Shown: in pieces, positions 16,629 through 24,781 of the stretch
Layout of the letters: each line of letters begins with the position of its first letter
Numbering within the stretch: position 1 is the first letter of the stretch
NCBI GenBank assembly: GCA_947175495.1
Contig: CAMWNB010000004.1
Span: 21,551 to 85,550 of the forward strand
DNA length: 64,000 nt
Reading direction: 5' to 3'
Source of the DNA: an uncultured Porphyromonadaceae bacterium
Lineage (GTDB): Bacteria > Bacteroidota > Bacteroidia > Bacteroidales > Muribaculaceae
The notes under the pieces: model-generated
What the model saw: the letters and a program-made list of their open reading frames with translations, nothing else
What the model was told of the DNA's origin: nothing
Database searches by the model: none
Translations under genes and position numbers: made by a program

Positions 16629-17278
16629 ATCTTCCATTGTTCGAGGTTCCAGGCGCTGTCCCAGAAGAGCCACTCCATGCGGGTGCAGCGCACAAAAATT
16701 TCTGTCATCTGTTTTCTTACTTCGGGCGTGGCTGCTTCCGCCAGTTCGTCGCATATCTCAATGGCACGGCGTGTGGACTCCACAAATGCCGGGTCGGAAT
16801 AGGTGTCGATCCATGCCTTGTAGGGGTTGTCGGCCACTCCGGCCTGCTTTTCCGCGATGGAGAGCCCCACGCGCAGATACACCCAGAAGCACGGCAGCAC
16901 TGCCGCCGCCTCCACTTCCACGCTGCTGTAGGAGCATGCTTTCAGCAGCGATGTGTAAAGCAGGCATGCCGGCGACATCTCCGACGGGTCGGGACGGTCG
17001 CCGTCGAGAAACACTTCGTGGAGCGCCCGCTCCACATACACGCCGTCGCCTGCAAACTTTATGAAGTCGGCGGTCTGGTCCATCACGGGCAGACGCGAGG
17101 CTATGTGGGCGAGCACACGCGAGTACTCGGCGATGTACAGCGAGTCCTGTCGCTGATATTGCAGAAACTTCTCCCGCGACAGCGTGCCGTCGGCAAGCTG
17201 TGTCACAAAGGGATGGCGGGTGATGCTGTCGTAGATACCCTCAGCCGCTTCCCAGGCTTCTTCGCTCCAGCGTTTCAT
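16625..17278 (-). CDS. tenA: Aminopyrimidine aminohydrolase / thiaminase II
   Basis: A 217-residue all-helical TenA protein. The residues that define the active site in Bacillus TenA have counterparts here: Asp45 (YQRQDSLYI), Tyr108, Cys130 in AAVLPCFWVYL, Tyr134 and Glu202 in RMEWLFWDSAW. It hydrolyses formylaminopyrimidine breakdown products of thiamine, or thiamine itself, to give HMP. Both ends overlap neighbours as ATGA (methyltransferase upstream, thiD downstream), implying coupled translation. With no thiC in the operon, this salvage enzyme may be a main HMP source; that is inference. Confidence 0.92.
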   Translation of the reverse strand: MKRWSEEAWEAAEGIYDSITRHPFVTQLADGTLSREKFLQYQRQDSLYIAEYSRVLAHIASRLPVMDQTADFIKFAGDGVYVERALHEVFLDGDRPDPSEMSPACLLYTSLLKACSYSSVEVEAAAVLPCFWVYLRVGLSIAEKQAGVADNPYKAWIDTYSDPAFVESTRRAIEICDELAEAATPEVRKQMTEIFVRCTRMEWLFWDSAWNLEQWKI

Positions 17279-17985
17279 GCTTCGAGAGGTTTTACGGCGC
17301 TGACGGCCACATAGTCGCCGCGGTCGCAGCCTTCAAGCGGCTGCTCCTCGCGCAGGTCGGAGTAAAGCGGATGCGCGGTCAGAGTCTGCGCGTATTTCAG
17401 ATCGGCAAAGCCGGCGTCCTTGAGGATGACAGCTTTCTCGGCGGTGGTGCGCCAGTTGGCCACATCCACGAACTCAATCGGATAGGGGTTTGGGGGATAC
17501 ACGCCTTCAAGCAGCGGGTGGTCCCATGTGCCGAGAGCCTTGGCCAGATTGTACATGGTTCCGTAGCCGCTCTCCTTCGGCACGTCCACCAGCACGATGC
17601 GTCCGCCGGGGCGCAAAGCCTTGAACACTTTGGCCACCACGGCCTCAAGGTCGGTGATATAGCTCGGCGAGCCATTGAAGAGGATGGTGTCGTACGTGCC
17701 CTCGCCGAAGTCGGCCTCCTCGGCCGTGGCTATTGTCACGTTCATTCCGCGCTTGCGGGCTATCTCGGCCATGCCCAGCGAGGGTTCTATGCCGTCGCGC
17801 ACGTCGATGCCGCGCTCCTCGCGCATAATTTTCTCAAACAGTCCGCTGCCGCAGCCCACGGAGAGCACGCGTCCCGCCCCCTCGAGCACGGAGGCCACGA
17901 GATTCACCTCGGAATAGAGCACGTTGCGGTTGTCGAGGAACCATGCGTCGTATTTCGAAGCATACTCGTCAAATCCTTTTCCCAT
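17275..17985 (-). CDS. Class I SAM-dependent methyltransferase in the thiamine operon
   Basis: A 236-residue Rossmann-fold methyltransferase. SAM motif I is VLSVGCGSGLFEK (residues 40-52). An acidic residue follows at the end of strand 2 (DGIEPSLGM), and the post-motif region is LRPGGRIVLVDVPKESGYG (about 126-144). Its stop overlaps the tenA ATG (ATGA), so it is translated with tenA and thiD. No step of the known thiamine pathway needs a methyltransferase of this class, so the substrate is unknown. It could act on a thiamine degradation product, or be unrelated and merely co-regulated. A 66-bp gap separates it from thiH. Confidence 0.85.
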   Translation of the reverse strand: MGKGFDEYASKYDAWFLDNRNVLYSEVNLVASVLEGAGRVLSVGCGSGLFEKIMREERGIDVRDGIEPSLGMAEIARKRGMNVTIATAEEADFGEGTYDTILFNGSPSYITDLEAVVAKVFKALRPGGRIVLVDVPKESGYGTMYNLAKALGTWDHPLLEGVYPPNPYPIEFVDVANWRTTAEKAVILKDAGFADLKYAQTLTAHPLYSDLREEQPLEGCDRGDYVAVSAVKPLEA

Positions 17986-18051
17986 AAATAGTTGTCTATG
18001 TAGTTTATAAATATATTCAATAAGCGTTGAGCACAGCTGAACCGGAGCCCG

Positions 18052-19161
18052 TCAGTCGAACACTTTGTCCCAGTCTTTCCACACCACTTCGCATCCGGCC
18101 TTGCGCAGGGCTTCGGCCACTTCGGCCGGCGTGCGCTCGTCGCTGACGGCGAACTGTTCGAGCGCCTGCGGGTAGGTCTCGTAGCCGCCCGGCTCGGTCT
18201 TCGAGCCGGCGCTCATGCTGGTGGCGCCCAGTGTGGCTATGTTGTTGCGGAACTCCGGGCGCTCGCGCGTCGACACGGAAATGTCCACATCCTCGTCGAA
18301 GATGCGGAAAGCGAAAGTGAGCTGCGCCAGCTCCCGGTCGGTCATCACCACATTGGGCTGATAGCCGGTCTCGCTCGGGCGCATGCGGGGGAAGTTCACG
18401 CTGTAGCGCGTGCGCCAGTAGTGCTTGCGCAGGTATTGCAGGTGCAGGGCCATCATGGTCACGTCCGTGCGCCAGTCTTCCAGGCCTATCAGCACGCCCA
18501 TTCCTATCTTGTGCACCCCTGCCCGGCCCATGCGGTCAAAGCCGTTGACACGCCATTCGAAGTTGCTCTTCATGCCGGCAGGGTGGTAGACCTTGTAGCG
18601 CTCGCGATGGTAGGTCTCCTGGAAGCACACGACGCCGTTGAGGCCCGAGTGGGTCAGCCGTTCGTAGTCCTCGGCCGGGAGCGGCATCACTTCCATGGTG
18701 AGATTGTTGAAGTAGGGGCGGCACACGCGCAGAGCCTGCTCCAGATAGTCCGTGCCGGCCGCGCGGGGATTCTCGCCCGTGACGAGAAGCAGATTCTCGA
18801 AAGGCGCGAGGCGGCGTATGGCGCGGCACTCGGCCTCAATCTGCGCGGGGGTGAGGACGACACGCGGGAATTTGTTGTGGCGGTTGAAGCCGCAGTACAC
18901 ACACGAGTTGGTGCAGGAGTTGGTGATGTACATGGGTATATACATCGATATCACTTTGCCGAAGCGCTTTTGTGTGAGCGCCCGGCTCATGGCGGCCATG
19001 CGCTCGAGATAGGGCGCGGCCGCGGGCGAGACGAGAGCCATGAAGTCGTCGATGTCGCGCCGTCTTTTTCCCAGCGCGCGCTCCACGTCGGCGCCTGTCT
19101 TGGCGGCGATGCGGGCGGTGGTCTCGTCCCAGTCGTATTTCAGGAGTTCTTCGGAAAACAT
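18052..19161 (-). CDS. thiH: 2-iminoacetate synthase (radical SAM)
   Basis: A 369-residue radical SAM enzyme that cleaves tyrosine to dehydroglycine, which ThiG uses to build the thiazole ring. The 4Fe-4S cysteines are Cys83, Cys87 and Cys90 in ITNSCTNSCVYCGFNRH. GENPRAAGTDYL and FQETYHRERYKVYHPAG are typical ThiH segments. Presence of ThiH rather than ThiO indicates the oxygen-independent route, as expected for an anaerobe. The ATG overlaps the thiG stop by one base (TGATG). A weak promoter-like TATATTTA lies downstream at 18015-18008, before the methyltransferase gene. Confidence 0.95.
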   Translation of the reverse strand: MFSEELLKYDWDETTARIAAKTGADVERALGKRRRDIDDFMALVSPAAAPYLERMAAMSRALTQKRFGKVISMYIPMYITNSCTNSCVYCGFNRHNKFPRVVLTPAQIEAECRAIRRLAPFENLLLVTGENPRAAGTDYLEQALRVCRPYFNNLTMEVMPLPAEDYERLTHSGLNGVVCFQETYHRERYKVYHPAGMKSNFEWRVNGFDRMGRAGVHKIGMGVLIGLEDWRTDVTMMALHLQYLRKHYWRTRYSVNFPRMRPSETGYQPNVVMTDRELAQLTFAFRIFDEDVDISVSTRERPEFRNNIATLGATSMSAGSKTEPGGYETYPQALEQFAVSDERTPAEVAEALRKAGCEVVWKDWDKVFD

Positions 19162-19928
19162 CAGTCAAGGAATGAAGTGAGAGGGCTGCTGGCCTCGGCG
19201 CATCGCGACTGCGCGCCCAGGCCGGCTTCGTAGGCTTCGCGTCCGGCCTCGACGGCGCGGGCGAATGCGGCAGCCATGCGCACGGGGTCGCCGGCCACAG
19301 CGATGGCCGTGTTCACGAGCACGGCATCGGCGCCGAGTTCCATGGCTTCGGCGGCATGGGAGGGGGCGCCCAGGCCGGCGTCGACCACTACGGGCACGCG
19401 GCTCTGCTCGATGATGATCTCAAGCAGTTCGCGGGTGACGAGGCCTTTGTTGGTGCCGATGGGCGCTGCCAGCGGCATCACTGTGGCCGCGCCGGCTTCT
19501 TCAAGACGCTTGCACAGCACGGGGTCGGCCTGTATGTATGGCAGCACGACGAATCCCATGCGGGCGAGTTCCTCGGTGGCTTTGAGCGTCTCCACGGGGT
19601 CGGGAAGCAGATACTTAGGGTCGGGATGAATCTCGAGTTTTATGAAATTGGTTCCGAATGCTTCTCTTGCAAGCTGGGCCGCAAGCACAGCCTCGGCGGC
19701 ATCGCGCACTCCGGAGGTGTTGGGAAGCAGCTGTATGCCCGGGCGGCGCACATGTGCCAGCATGTCGTCGGCAGGGTCGTTCATGTCGATACGTTTCATG
19801 GCCAGCGTCACCATCTCCGTGGCGGAAGCCTCGATGGCGCGTGCCATCACTTCGTTGCTCTGAAATTTTCCCGTGCCCACGAACAGGCGCGAGGCGAACT
19901 TGCGTCCGCCGATAATCAGTTCACTCAT
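19161..19928 (-). CDS. thiG: Thiazole synthase
   Basis: A 255-residue TIM-barrel enzyme. It joins deoxyxylulose 5-phosphate, dehydroglycine from ThiH and sulfur from ThiS-thiocarboxylate to give the thiazole phosphate. Lys97 in [17 protein letters not shown] is the Schiff-base lysine. [11 protein letters not shown] near the start and [19 protein letters not shown] near the C-terminus are conserved. It overlaps thiE (ATGA) and thiH (TGATG). Confidence 0.96.
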   Translation of the reverse strand: MSELIIGGRKFASRLFVGTGKFQSNEVMARAIEASATEMVTLAMKRIDMNDPADDMLAHVRRPGIQLLPNTSGVRDAAEAVLAAQLAREAFGTNFIKLEIHPDPKYLLPDPVETLKATEELARMGFVVLPYIQADPVLCKRLEEAGAATVMPLAAPIGTNKGLVTRELLEIIIEQSRVPVVVDAGLGAPSHAAEAMELGADAVLVNTAIAVAGDPVRMAAAFARAVEAGREAYEAGLGAQSRCAEASSPLTSFLD

Positions 19929-20548
19929 ATCTCTTGGTTTGAAAGTATTTCTAATATATGTGCTGTTTCGCCGGCCGGGTCGGCCGAGCCGAGTATGGTT
20001 CCGGAAAGTGCTATGCCGGTGACGCCCGTGGCCATTATCGCGGGGATGTCGGCGGCAGTGATGCCTCCGATGGCCACCACGGGGATGTCGCTGCGCAGGC
20101 GCAAGGCGGCCATGATGCCGCGGTAGCCTTCGGTGCCGAGAACGGGGCTGAGGCGTTCTTTGGTGGTGGTGAAACGGAATGGCCCCACGCCGAGATAGTC
20201 GGCGCCGGCGTCCACTGCCGCGAGCGCATCGTCGAGGGTGTTGGCCGTGCAGCCTATGATTTTGTCCGGGCCGAGGATGCTGCGCGCCTCAGCCGGGTGC
20301 ATGTCGTTCTTGCCTAAGTGGACGCCGTCGGCGCCGAGCGCGCCCACAAGGTGCACGCGGTCGTCGAGTATGAATGTGGCGCCTGCGGCGCGGCACAAGC
20401 GGCCCACCTCGCGGCCCGTGGCAAGGAACTCGTCGTCCGACGCATGTTTCATGCGCAGCTGCACCCATCGGCAACCGCCGCGCAATGCCTCGCGCACGCC
20501 GTCGGCATAGCCCAGGCGCTCGTTTTCGTGGCTTATGAATTGGAGCAT
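19925..20548 (-). CDS. thiE: Thiamine-phosphate synthase
   Basis: A 207-residue TIM-barrel enzyme that couples HMP-PP and thiazole phosphate to thiamine monophosphate. The signature residues are present: VQLRMK (29-34) for pyrophosphate, [51 protein letters not shown] and the C-terminal [12 protein letters not shown]. Its start lies 16 bp inside the upstream TenI-like gene. It retains more catalytic residues than that paralogue and is probably the working synthase. Confidence 0.94.
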   Translation of the reverse strand: MLQFISHENERLGYADGVREALRGGCRWVQLRMKHASDDEFLATGREVGRLCRAAGATFILDDRVHLVGALGADGVHLGKNDMHPAEARSILGPDKIIGCTANTLDDALAAVDAGADYLGVGPFRFTTTKERLSPVLGTEGYRGIMAALRLRSDIPVVAIGGITAADIPAIMATGVTGIALSGTILGSADPAGETAHILEILSNQEI

Positions 20549-21105
20549 ATTGCTTTTATGAAATTTTCAAGTCTGTCTTTTGAGAAATCGCGCCACACGC
20601 TGCCCAGCATGGCGGCGCCGCCGAATCCGGCCCGGCGCAGTTCCGACAGCCGCCCGGGAGTGACGCCTCCGAGCGCTATAACCCTGTCGTCGACCTGTCC
20701 GCACAGCTCTTCCGGCGAAAACCCGGCGCGGTAGCCCTGCTTGGAGATGCTGTCGTAGACGGGGCTGAGAAAGACGTAGGCAGCATCGGCCCGCCGCCGC
20801 ACGTCCTCAAGGCTGTGGCACGACGCGCTGTACAGGCCGTTGAAGCCTGCGGGCGCCTCGGGGCACCGGCCGTTGAGATGCACGCCGCATCCGTATTCCG
20901 CGGCCAAATGCTGACAATCGTGCAGGCTCAGCCGCGCGCGCAAACCGGCCGGCACGGCTTCTATGAGCTTTCGCATGTCGCTCTCGCCGCATCCGGGCTT
21001 GCGCAGATGCACGCGCCACGCCGCGCCGCTCTCGAGCAGCCGCGCCACAGCCTCCGCCTCGCCGTCGAAGAAAGGCTCGTCGGTGATGACGACCACACGC
21101 ATCAT
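20533..21105 (-). CDS. TenI/ThiE-family paralogue (probable thiazole tautomerase or second ThiE-like protein)
   Basis: A 190-residue TIM-barrel protein of the ThiE/TenI superfamily. It begins MRVVVITDEPFFDG and has VHLRKPG, LHDCQHLAAEYGCGVHLNG, SASCHSLEDVRRR, FLSPVYDSISKQGY and VIALGGVTPGRL. The phosphate-binding glycine motif is kept, but the pyrimidine-side residues differ from ThiE, which favours a TenI-like thiazole tautomerase. Its start overlaps the thiS stop as ATGA (21102-21105), which places it although the frame is open much further upstream, across the riboswitch. Tautomerase and weak synthase activity cannot be told apart from sequence. Confidence 0.8.
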   Translation of the reverse strand: MMRVVVITDEPFFDGEAEAVARLLESGAAWRVHLRKPGCGESDMRKLIEAVPAGLRARLSLHDCQHLAAEYGCGVHLNGRCPEAPAGFNGLYSASCHSLEDVRRRADAAYVFLSPVYDSISKQGYRAGFSPEELCGQVDDRVIALGGVTPGRLSELRRAGFGGAAMLGSVWRDFSKDRLENFIKAICSNS

Positions 21106-21302
21106 CCGCCGCACACCGCGCGTATCACTGTCAGGCGGGCGCCGTCCGCAAGCCTGCGGGCGCCCCATTCGGCACGGGGCACAACTTTGTTGTCGACGGC
21201 CACTGCCACGCCCGGCCCGTCGAGGCTCTGCGCGGCAAGCACGTCGAGCAGGCTCGCGCCGTCGGCCGCCTGCACTGCATTGTTGTTGATGTGGATAGTC
21301 AT
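21102..21302 (-). CDS. thiS: Sulfur carrier protein ThiS
   Basis: A 66-residue ubiquitin-like protein ending in the required Gly-Gly (AVCGG), where the C-terminal thiocarboxylate forms. The fold segments HINNNAVQAADGASLLDVL and VAVAVDNKVVPRAEW are typical. It is the first gene of the operon, directly after the TPP riboswitch. Activation needs an adenylyltransferase (ThiF or a MoeB/HesA homologue), which is not present in this window. Confidence 0.93.
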   Translation of the reverse strand: MTIHINNNAVQAADGASLLDVLAAQSLDGPGVAVAVDNKVVPRAEWGARRLADGARLTVIRAVCGG

Positions 21303-21306
21303 AATT

Positions 21307-21359
21307 ATAGCCTTTAATCCATATTACGGAGGGGCGGGCGCCCGAAAAATCAAGGCTAT
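21307..21359 (-). promoter_or_regulatory. Expression platform hairpin of the thi riboswitch
   Basis: On the transcribed strand, ATAGCCTT (21359-21352) can pair perfectly with AAGGCTAT (21314-21307), which ends 5 nt before the thiS ATG. A nested palindrome, CGGGCGCCCG, sits between the arms. The pairing would bury the translation start region, including the AAAGG stretch, so control is probably translational. There is no T-run to make it an intrinsic terminator. Confidence 0.5.
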
Positions 21360-21360
21360 G

Positions 21361-21449
21361 AACAAGTCCTTTCGGCGGTACGGACCGCATCAAGTTCATA
21401 GGGTATAATCTCAGCCCCGGCTTTCGGCACGCGGGCACCCCTCTTGCAT
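21361..21449 (-). promoter_or_regulatory. TPP riboswitch (THI element)
   Basis: Read on the minus strand, the leader has the TPP aptamer landmarks in order: GAGGGGTGCCC, GGGGCTGAGATTATACCC, TATGAACTTGATGCGGTC, CGTACCGCCGAAAGGAC. The ends pair as P1 (GCAAG at 21447-21443 with CTTGT at 21366-21362). The aptamer binds thiamine pyrophosphate and should repress the thi operon when TPP is plentiful. It lies between a matching promoter and thiS. Confidence 0.93.
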
Positions 21450-21456
21450 TACACCG

Positions 21457-21487
21457 CAAAGTTACTCTTTTTTCCCAACAATCGCAA
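21457..21487 (-). promoter_or_regulatory. thi operon promoter (TTG-N20-TAACTTTG)
   Basis: On the minus strand, TTG at 21487-21485, a 20-bp spacer and TAACTTTG at 21464-21457 match the Bacteroidetes promoter. Initiation near 21452 would place the riboswitch at the very 5' end of the transcript. Confidence 0.7.
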
Positions 21488-21507
21488 GCAGGCACAAAAA
21501 AAGTGAG

Positions 21508-21515
21508 TATCTTTG
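21508..21515 (+). promoter_or_regulatory. tamL -7 box (TATCTTTG)
   Basis: TATCTTTG fits TAnnTTTG and lies 61 bp upstream of the tamL ATG, back to back with the thi promoter on the other strand. I see no -33 TTG at the expected distance. Confidence 0.5.
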
Positions 21516-21576
21516 TGCGTCGACCAACAAATCGCCGTGTGTGCTTGTTACTATTGCAAGCATTTCATCACATCTT

Positions 21577-23895
21577 ATGCCAATTATGCCAAGCGGACTA
21601 CGACACATCTTTGCCTTTGTCGCGACAGCGGTGCTGCTCGCGGCATGTTCCACGACACGGCGCATCCCCGAAGGCGAATATCTCTTCACGGGCAACAAGA
21701 AAGTGGACTACATCGTGCCCGCCGACAGCGCCGGCCAAAGACAGAAGCTCGCTCCGGGCCTCGGGAACGCCATTTCCGAGGCCATCGCCGCCGCACCCAA
21801 CAACTACATCAAGATGCTCGACTGGCGCTACCCCTTTCCTCTCGGGCTATGGGTCTACAACAACTGGAATCCCGACTCCAAGGGACTGAAGCGCACCATC
21901 TACAACTGGCTCGTGGAACAGCCTGTGCTCGTCAGCGACGTGCGTCCCGAAGCACGCGTGCGCATGCTCGACGATATCCTTGACAACAACGGCTACTTCC
22001 GCGGCCATGCCTCCTACGAGCTCATACACCCCAAGAATCCCAAGAAAGCCGCCATACGCTACACAGTAGACACCGGCGAACCCTACCCAATCGACTCGGT
22101 GCAGCTGCTGCCCGACACCTGCCATCTCTACCACCTCATCGACTCCGTGGCCTCGCGCGACCCATATCTGAGCCGCCCGCAACGCTACTGCACCGACTCG
22201 CTGAGCGTGGCGCGCACGCGCATCACCAACTCGCTGCGCAACCACGGCTACTACTACTTCAACCCCGAGTACATCGAATATCTGGCCGACAGCATCATGA
22301 ATCCCGGCCACATCGCCCTGCGGCTCACCGTGGCCGACAACGCTCCCAAATTCGCACTCAAGCGCTGGCGCACAGGCAGTGTGACCGTGCGCACCTTCCG
22401 CCACCAGGGCGGAGGCACTCCCGACACCATCGCCACGCCGCGCGCCACACTCATCCAGATGCAGCCCTCGCGTCTGCGCCGCAGGCTCATCCCCGAGTGT
22501 GTGCTCTTCCGCACGGGCCGCATTTTCAGCGTGCGCAGCATGGACATCACGCAGAGCAACCTCTCGCGCCTCGGCATCTTCAACGCCATCAACATCTCGG
22601 CCACACCCGACTCCGCCGCCTACCGCCGCGGCGAATACGTGCTCGACGTCGACGTGGACTGCACGTTCGACGCTCCGCTCGAGGCCACGCTCGAGGTGAA
22701 TGTCACATCCAAGAGCAACAGCTATCTCGGCCCCGGGCTCTCGGTGGGCCTCACTAACCACAACGTGTTCGGCGGCGGCGAGCAGCTGTCGGTGCAGCTC
22801 ACAGGCGCCTACGAGTGGCAGACGGGCCGGGGACGCAGCACTCTGTTCAACTCCTACGAGGCCGGCATCTCCGGCTCGCTGGCCTTCCCGCGCCTGCTCG
22901 CGCCTAAATTCATCCCGCGCAGCCGCTTCAACCTCAACTGGACACGCTTCCAGCTTTCGGCCGAGCTGCTGAACCGCCCGCACTACTTCAAGATGGCCCA
23001 GTTCAACGCCTCCGTAAACTACGACTGGCGCCTGCGCCGCTACGTCAGCAACACTCTCACGCTCTTCAAGCTGTCGTACACTAAAACAATGAACACCACG
23101 GCCGACTTCGACTCCATCATGGCCGCCAATCCGGCCGTGGCGCTGAGCTTCCGCAACCAGTTCATCCCGCAGATGGCCTACACCTACACCTACGACCGCC
23201 AGTTCGGCCGCAACAACACCCTCAACTGGACGTTCACCTTGCAGGAGGCTGGCAACATCTTCTGGGCCGTCTATCAGGCCTGCGGCAAGCATGGCGAGAA
23301 AAAGCTGTTCGGCACGCCGTTCTCGCAGTTCGTGAAGGGCCAGACACAGCTCGTGTGGGGACGCCGTCTCGTCGGCGACACATGGCTCGTCAGCCGCGTT
23401 GCAGCCGGCGCCGCGCATGCCTACGGCAACGCTTCCGAGGTGCCCTACGCCGAGCAGTTCTATGTGGGCGGCGCCAACAGCGTGCGCGCATTCACCGTGC
23501 GCAGCATCGGTCCCGGCAGCTACTCACCCCCGAAAGGCACACCTGCCGAGAATTTCGACCGCACCGGCACATTCAAGTTCGAGGCCAACACCGAGCTTCG
23601 TTTCCCGCTCTTCGGCCCTCTCAACGGCGCTCTGTTTGTCGACGCCGGCAACGTGTGGCTGCTCAAGGCCGACCCGCTTCGCCCCGGCGGCCAGCTGCGC
23701 GCCGGGTCGTTCCTCAAGGACCTCGCCCTCGGCACGGGCTGCGGCCTGCGTCTCGACATCAGCATCCTCGTCATCCGCGCCGACCTGGGCATAGGCATAC
23801 ACGCGCCCTACGACACGGGGCGCCGCGGCTACTACAACATGACGTCGTTCGGCAATTCGCTCGCCTTCCACCTCGCCATCGGCTATCCTTTCTGA
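21577..23895 (+). CDS. tamL: TamL: lipoprotein TamA/BamA-family outer-membrane protein
   Basis: A 772-residue Omp85-superfamily protein. The N-terminus ends in a lipobox LLAAC with Cys24, so it is lipidated, as is known for TamL, the Bacteroidetes counterpart of TamA. POTRA-like domains occupy about residues 30-400 (RTIYNWLVEQPVLVSDV, ILDNNGYFRGHASYEL, SLRNHGYYYFNPEYIEYLAD). The barrel follows (about 400-772) with GGANSVRAFTVRSIGPGSY and the typical C-terminal FHLAIGYPF. It should help insert or transport outer-membrane components with a TamB partner. No tamB is in the window. The start could also be the ATG at 21586. It converges with ruvC, whose stop lies 1 bp away. Confidence 0.85.
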   Translation: MPIMPSGLRHIFAFVATAVLLAACSTTRRIPEGEYLFTGNKKVDYIVPADSAGQRQKLAPGLGNAISEAIAAAPNNYIKMLDWRYPFPLGLWVYNNWNPDSKGLKRTIYNWLVEQPVLVSDVRPEARVRMLDDILDNNGYFRGHASYELIHPKNPKKAAIRYTVDTGEPYPIDSVQLLPDTCHLYHLIDSVASRDPYLSRPQRYCTDSLSVARTRITNSLRNHGYYYFNPEYIEYLADSIMNPGHIALRLTVADNAPKFALKRWRTGSVTVRTFRHQGGGTPDTIATPRATLIQMQPSRLRRRLIPECVLFRTGRIFSVRSMDITQSNLSRLGIFNAINISATPDSAAYRRGEYVLDVDVDCTFDAPLEATLEVNVTSKSNSYLGPGLSVGLTNHNVFGGGEQLSVQLTGAYEWQTGRGRSTLFNSYEAGISGSLAFPRLLAPKFIPRSRFNLNWTRFQLSAELLNRPHYFKMAQFNASVNYDWRLRRYVSNTLTLFKLSYTKTMNTTADFDSIMAANPAVALSFRNQFIPQMAYTYTYDRQFGRNNTLNWTFTLQEAGNIFWAVYQACGKHGEKKLFGTPFSQFVKGQTQLVWGRRLVGDTWLVSRVAAGAAHAYGNASEVPYAEQFYVGGANSVRAFTVRSIGPGSYSPPKGTPAENFDRTGTFKFEANTELRFPLFGPLNGALFVDAGNVWLLKADPLRPGGQLRAGSFLKDLALGTGCGLRLDISILVIRADLGIGIHAPYDTGRRGYYNMTSFGNSLAFHLAIGYPF

Positions 23896-23896
23896 T

Positions 23897-24475
23897 TCAA
23901 AGGAGTTTGTCGGGATTGCGCTTCACAAATTCTTTCCAGGATTTCGGCCCGGAGGCGCGCTGCGGGCGCGAGCTCTCGTAGAAATGGCACATCGCCGCCG
24001 CAAGGGCATCGGTGGCGTCAAGTTCGGGAGGCAGCGCGGAGCGGTCGATCGACAGAATGCGCCGCAGCATCTCCTGCACCTGCTCTTTTGAAGCCGCGCC
24101 GCTGCCGGTTATAGCCATCTTTATCTTGCTCGGCTCGTACTCGGTGATGGGCACGTCGCGGCTGAGAGCGGCCACCATGGCCACGCCCTGCGCGCGTCCG
24201 AGCTTCAGCATCGACTGCACGTTCTTTCCAAAAAACGGCGCCTCGATGGCCATCTCGTCGGGCAGATATTTCTCCACAAGCCCGAGCACACTTTCATGGA
24301 TGCGCCGCAGGCGCAGATAGTGGCTCTCGGCCGCGCGGAACTTCACCGCGCCGAGCGCCACCACCTCCGGCGCACGCGTGGCCACGCCTATGACGCCGTA
24401 GCCCATCACGTTGGTGCCGGGGTCGATGCCGATGATCACGCGCTTCCAGCGGCGCATTGAGCAGTCGTCGCTCAT
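23897..24475 (-). CDS. ruvC: Holliday junction resolvase RuvC
   Basis: A 192-residue endonuclease that cuts Holliday junctions during recombination. All four metal-binding acids can be placed: Asp18 in [14 protein letters not shown], Glu78 in [14 protein letters not shown], and Asp153 and Asp156 in [13 protein letters not shown]. The C-terminal tail [14 protein letters not shown] is usual for the Bacteroidetes form. The start overlaps the DUF4286 stop as ATGA. No ruvA or ruvB lies beside it, as is common in this phylum. Confidence 0.96.
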   Translation of the reverse strand: MSDDCSMRRWKRVIIGIDPGTNVMGYGVIGVATRAPEVVALGAVKFRAAESHYLRLRRIHESVLGLVEKYLPDEMAIEAPFFGKNVQSMLKLGRAQGVAMVAALSRDVPITEYEPSKIKMAITGSGAASKEQVQEMLRRILSIDRSALPPELDATDALAAAMCHFYESSRPQRASGPKSWKEFVKRNPDKLL

Positions 24476-24771
24476 AGCACCTGCAGATTGGTTTCAAAGT
24501 GGACCACGCGCCGGCCCCAGCGCGTGGCGATTTCCCCGGCCAGGGCGGCGCCTGTGCCGCCCACCCAGCGCTTCACATCGCCAAGTCCCTGCGCAAGCAG
24601 CTGCAAGGCATAGCTGTCGGCCAGCGGATCGGCCGAGCCCATCACTCTTGCGAGAGCCTGCACTTCCAGGCCGGCTTCCTCGGCGCGGGGAATATATTCG
24701 GCACGCAGCCACTCCAGGAACACGGGCGCGAGCGTGCGGTCCACGCAATATGTTATGTTGTGAATGACCAT
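24472..24771 (-). CDS. DUF4286 family protein
   Basis: A 99-residue protein whose layout fits DUF4286: [40 protein letters not shown] and the closing [14 protein letters not shown]. The family is small and of unknown function, possibly a ferredoxin-like alpha/beta sandwich. It is coupled to ruvC by an ATGA overlap, an association worth noting for function prediction. No catalytic residues stand out. Confidence 0.75.
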   Translation of the reverse strand: MVIHNITYCVDRTLAPVFLEWLRAEYIPRAEEAGLEVQALARVMGSADPLADSYALQLLAQGLGDVKRWVGGTGAALAGEIATRWGRRVVHFETNLQVL

Positions 24772-24781
24772 ATGTTCAATT

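Noticed and set aside
18008..18015. Internal promoter (TATATTTA) before the methyltransferase
   Set aside because: It lacks the final G of TAnnTTTG and has no -33 partner; not strong enough to list as a feature.
20533..21495. Longer form of the TenI-like protein starting upstream of thiS
   Set aside because: The extra N-terminus would run through thiS in another frame and through the riboswitch. The ATG overlapping the thiS stop gives the family-like start.
21847..23418. 523-codon antisense frame opposite tamL
   Set aside because: Composition typical of a shadow frame; the lipobox and barrel motifs are on the plus strand.
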